16,288 bases of DNA from JAVWHX01 sp036639875 (GTDB taxonomy: Bacteria; Bacillota_I; Bacilli_A; Erysipelotrichales; Coprobacillaceae), in NCBI GenBank assembly GCA_036639875.1, contig JAVWHX010000050.1:1-16288 (forward strand), read 5' to 3'. The notes under the pieces are model-generated. The model saw only the letters and a program-made list of their open reading frames with translations. It had not been told where the DNA came from and ran no database searches. Positions 15,006-16,288 of the stretch are shown here, piece by piece (the stretch's first letter is position 1; each line of letters begins with the position of its first letter). Position numbers and translations under genes: made by a program.

Positions 15006-15014
15006 ATTATATCA
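15006..15014 (-). promoter_or_regulatory. Extended -10 promoter element of the GNAT gene
   Basis: TGATATAAT on the minus strand, identical to the extended -10 of pyrFE, with no good -35. It lies back to back with the birA promoter: the -35 of birA begins at the next base (15015). Confidence 0.55.
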
Positions 15015-15042
15015 TTGTTTTTATTACAAATACATATATAAT
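15015..15042 (+). promoter_or_regulatory. Promoter of birA, placed for a leaderless transcript
   Basis: TTGTTT (15015-15020), 16 bases, TATAAT (15037-15042). The expected start of transcription is near 15049, which is the A of the birA ATG. No ribosome binding site precedes that ATG. Confidence 0.6.
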
Positions 15043-15048
15043 AAAATT

Positions 15049-15999
15049 ATGGAAAATAAAATATTAAAAATCTTAAATCAAAACAAAAATGAATATATTT
15101 CAGGTCAAATGATGAGTTCTCAGTTGAATGTATCTCGTATGTCTATTTCTTCATATATTAAGAAATTAAAAGAGAAAGGATATCATATTAAGACATCTAC
15201 AAAAAAAGGATACTGTTTAACTGAAGACAATGATGTTATTTTTATTGAAGATATTAAAAATAATATTCATTCATTTTATCAGAATATTGAATATTATGAT
15301 GAAGTCACTTCAACAAACGATATGATGAAAATAAATAACTATCATGAAGGTGATGTCATTATTGCTGAAAGTCAAAGTAAAGGGAGAGGAAGAAATGGGA
15401 AAAGCTTTTATTCTCCTAAACAAAAAGGTATTTATTTATCTTTGTTGTTAAAGCCTGAATTGACTGTTTATGATTCATTAAAGATAACCGCTTGTTGTGC
15501 TGTTGCAGTTGTCAGAACAATTCAAAAGAATTATCCCTTAGAACCAAAAATAAAATGGGTTAATGATATTATGCTTCATGATAAAAAAGTTTGTGGAATT
15601 CTTTGTGAAGCAACATTAGAAATGAATACTGGAAAATTAGATAGTATGATTGTAGGGGTTGGTATTAATGTTCATGCTTATGAAAAACCTGATGATATCA
15701 AGGATATCGCAACAAGCTTAGAAGATGAAATTGATATCTTTGTTGAAAGACAAAAAATCATCATAGATTTCTTAAACGAATTCTATAATGATTATTCAAA
15801 ACTTTCTTGTTTATCTTTTTTAGATGATTATCGTAAGTATTCATATATCCTCCATCAACATATTACAGTCTATGAGAATAATAAATCGTATCCAGCTTTT
15901 GTTACTCACATCAATGATGATGCAAGTTTAACAGTAAGATATGCGGATGAGGAAAGAATACTAAGAAGTGGTGAAATTAGTATTCGTAAAAAGAATTAA
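15049..15999 (+). CDS. birA: Bifunctional biotin-[acetyl-CoA carboxylase] ligase / biotin repressor
   Basis: BirA attaches biotin to the carrier subunit of acetyl-CoA carboxylase, and in the two-domain form also represses biotin genes. The 316 residues have an N-terminal winged helix-turn-helix (about 1-60, with SGQMMSSQLNVSRMSISSYI as the HTH). The ligase core shows TSTND at 87-91, the biotinyl-AMP loop KGRGRNGKSFYSP at 111-123, KWVNDIM at 169-175, CGILCE at 182-187, and GVGINV at 203-208. A small C-terminal SH3-like domain follows (about 270-316). It is a class II enzyme of normal length. The start must be at 15049 to keep the HTH complete, although there is no ribosome binding site. Nearby acpP and fabZ fit a role in fatty acid synthesis. 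Confidence 0.95.
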   Translation: MENKILKILNQNKNEYISGQMMSSQLNVSRMSISSYIKKLKEKGYHIKTSTKKGYCLTEDNDVIFIEDIKNNIHSFYQNIEYYDEVTSTNDMMKINNYHEGDVIIAESQSKGRGRNGKSFYSPKQKGIYLSLLLKPELTVYDSLKITACCAVAVVRTIQKNYPLEPKIKWVNDIMLHDKKVCGILCEATLEMNTGKLDSMIVGVGINVHAYEKPDDIKDIATSLEDEIDIFVERQKIIIDFLNEFYNDYSKLSCLSFLDDYRKYSYILHQHITVYENNKSYPAFVTHINDDASLTVRYADEERILRSGEISIRKKN

Positions 16000-16288
16000 C
16001 TAACTGCACACATGATTTCACCAATAACTGCAATTTGATCATCAACTTTAGCTTCAACGGCGGCAAAATAAATTCCGCCTTTTTCTTTTGTTAATGTAAC
16101 AGTCATTGTTAAGACATCTCCAGGAATCACTTGTCTTTTAAATCTGATTTTATTAATACCAGCAAAAACACCAATTTTTCCTTTGTTTTCTTCTTTAGAT
16201 AATAATAACACACAACCTGTTTGAGCAAGAGCTTCAACCATTAATACCCCTGGCATTAAGTGTTGTTCAGGGAAATGACCCATAAATT
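15996..16288 (-). CDS. fabZ: 3-hydroxyacyl-ACP dehydratase FabZ (partial, N-terminus beyond window)
   Basis: The last 96 codons of a hot-dog-fold dehydratase are visible; the frame stays open to the right edge, so the first methionine seen is internal. GHFPEQHLMPGVLMVEALAQ holds the catalytic histidine of GHFP and the catalytic glutamate of the VEALAQ helix. KIRFKRQVIPGDVLTM is the usual strand pair of the second half. FabZ removes water from 3-hydroxyacyl-ACP in each fatty acid elongation cycle. The motif usually reads HFPxxPxMPG; here the middle proline is a histidine (HFPEQHLMPG), which needs a check against close relatives. Its TAA stop overlaps the TAA of convergent birA as TTAA. It is probably the end of a FASII operon lying to the right. 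Confidence 0.92.
   Translation of the reverse strand, partial: FMGHFPEQHLMPGVLMVEALAQTGCVLLLSKEENKGKIGVFAGINKIRFKRQVIPGDVLTMTVTLTKEKGGIYFAAVEAKVDDQIAVIGEIMCAVS

Noticed and set aside
1..16288. CRISPR array, insertion sequence, tRNA, rRNA or phage genes
   Set aside because: No regularly spaced repeats, transposase motifs, cloverleaf or rRNA-like stretches were seen on either strand.

Overview
The window is AT-rich DNA with closely packed genes, strong AGGAGG-type ribosome binding sites and TATAAT promoters. This points to a low-GC Gram-positive bacterium (Firmicutes/Bacillota). The gene set (TagGH-type export, TagD, a FASII fragment with acpP, birA and fabZ, a SpoVB/YtgP-type flippase) would suit a gut Erysipelotrichia/Coprobacillus-like genome, but that placement is an impression, not a computed result.

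Layout. (1) Positions 1-3707, minus strand: one operon in the order rmlA, NDP-hexose 2,3-dehydratase, Gfo/Idh/MocA 3-ketoreductase, NAD-dependent epimerase/reductase (cut by the window edge). It has a clear promoter before rmlA, and every junction overlaps or has a gap of a few bases. Read in transcription order, this is the enzyme order for a dTDP-2,6-dideoxyhexose; only the 4,6-dehydratase (RmlB) is not visible. (2) 3708-4030: an intergenic stretch with a hairpin terminator for the next operon, an AT-rich inverted repeat and tandem repeats around the rmlA promoter. (3) 4031-8590, minus: a teichoic-acid-type operon tagG-tagH-tagD followed by an 811-residue fusion of a CDP-glycerol glycerophosphotransferase domain and a GT4 glycosyltransferase domain. 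(4) 8624-10026, minus: pyrF-pyrE with its own promoter. (5) 10026-11263: a membrane-anchored SGNH/GDSL protein on the minus strand, followed by a 13-codon orphan ORF with a very good ribosome binding site and two inverted repeats. (6) 11323-12990, plus: a SpoVB/YtgP (MurJ-like) flippase ending at a perfect palindromic terminator shared with the convergent corA. (7) 12990-15042: corA, acpP and a GNAT acetyltransferase on the minus strand. (8) 15015-16288: birA on plus, probably leaderless, converging with fabZ on minus (cut by the window edge); their stop codons overlap.

How it fits together. TagD would make CDP-glycerol, the fusion enzyme would add glycerol phosphate and a sugar, and TagGH would export the polymer. 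The adjacent rmlA operon would supply a dideoxy sugar for the same or a neighbouring surface polymer. pyrFE would feed pyrimidine nucleotides (CTP, dTTP) to both, and the SGNH protein could trim or modify the polymer outside the cell. The last two links are inference. The acpP/birA/fabZ part belongs to fatty acid synthesis. Several automatic start codons are too far upstream: the flippase, tagG, corA and the GNAT gene have clear internal starts with ribosome binding sites.
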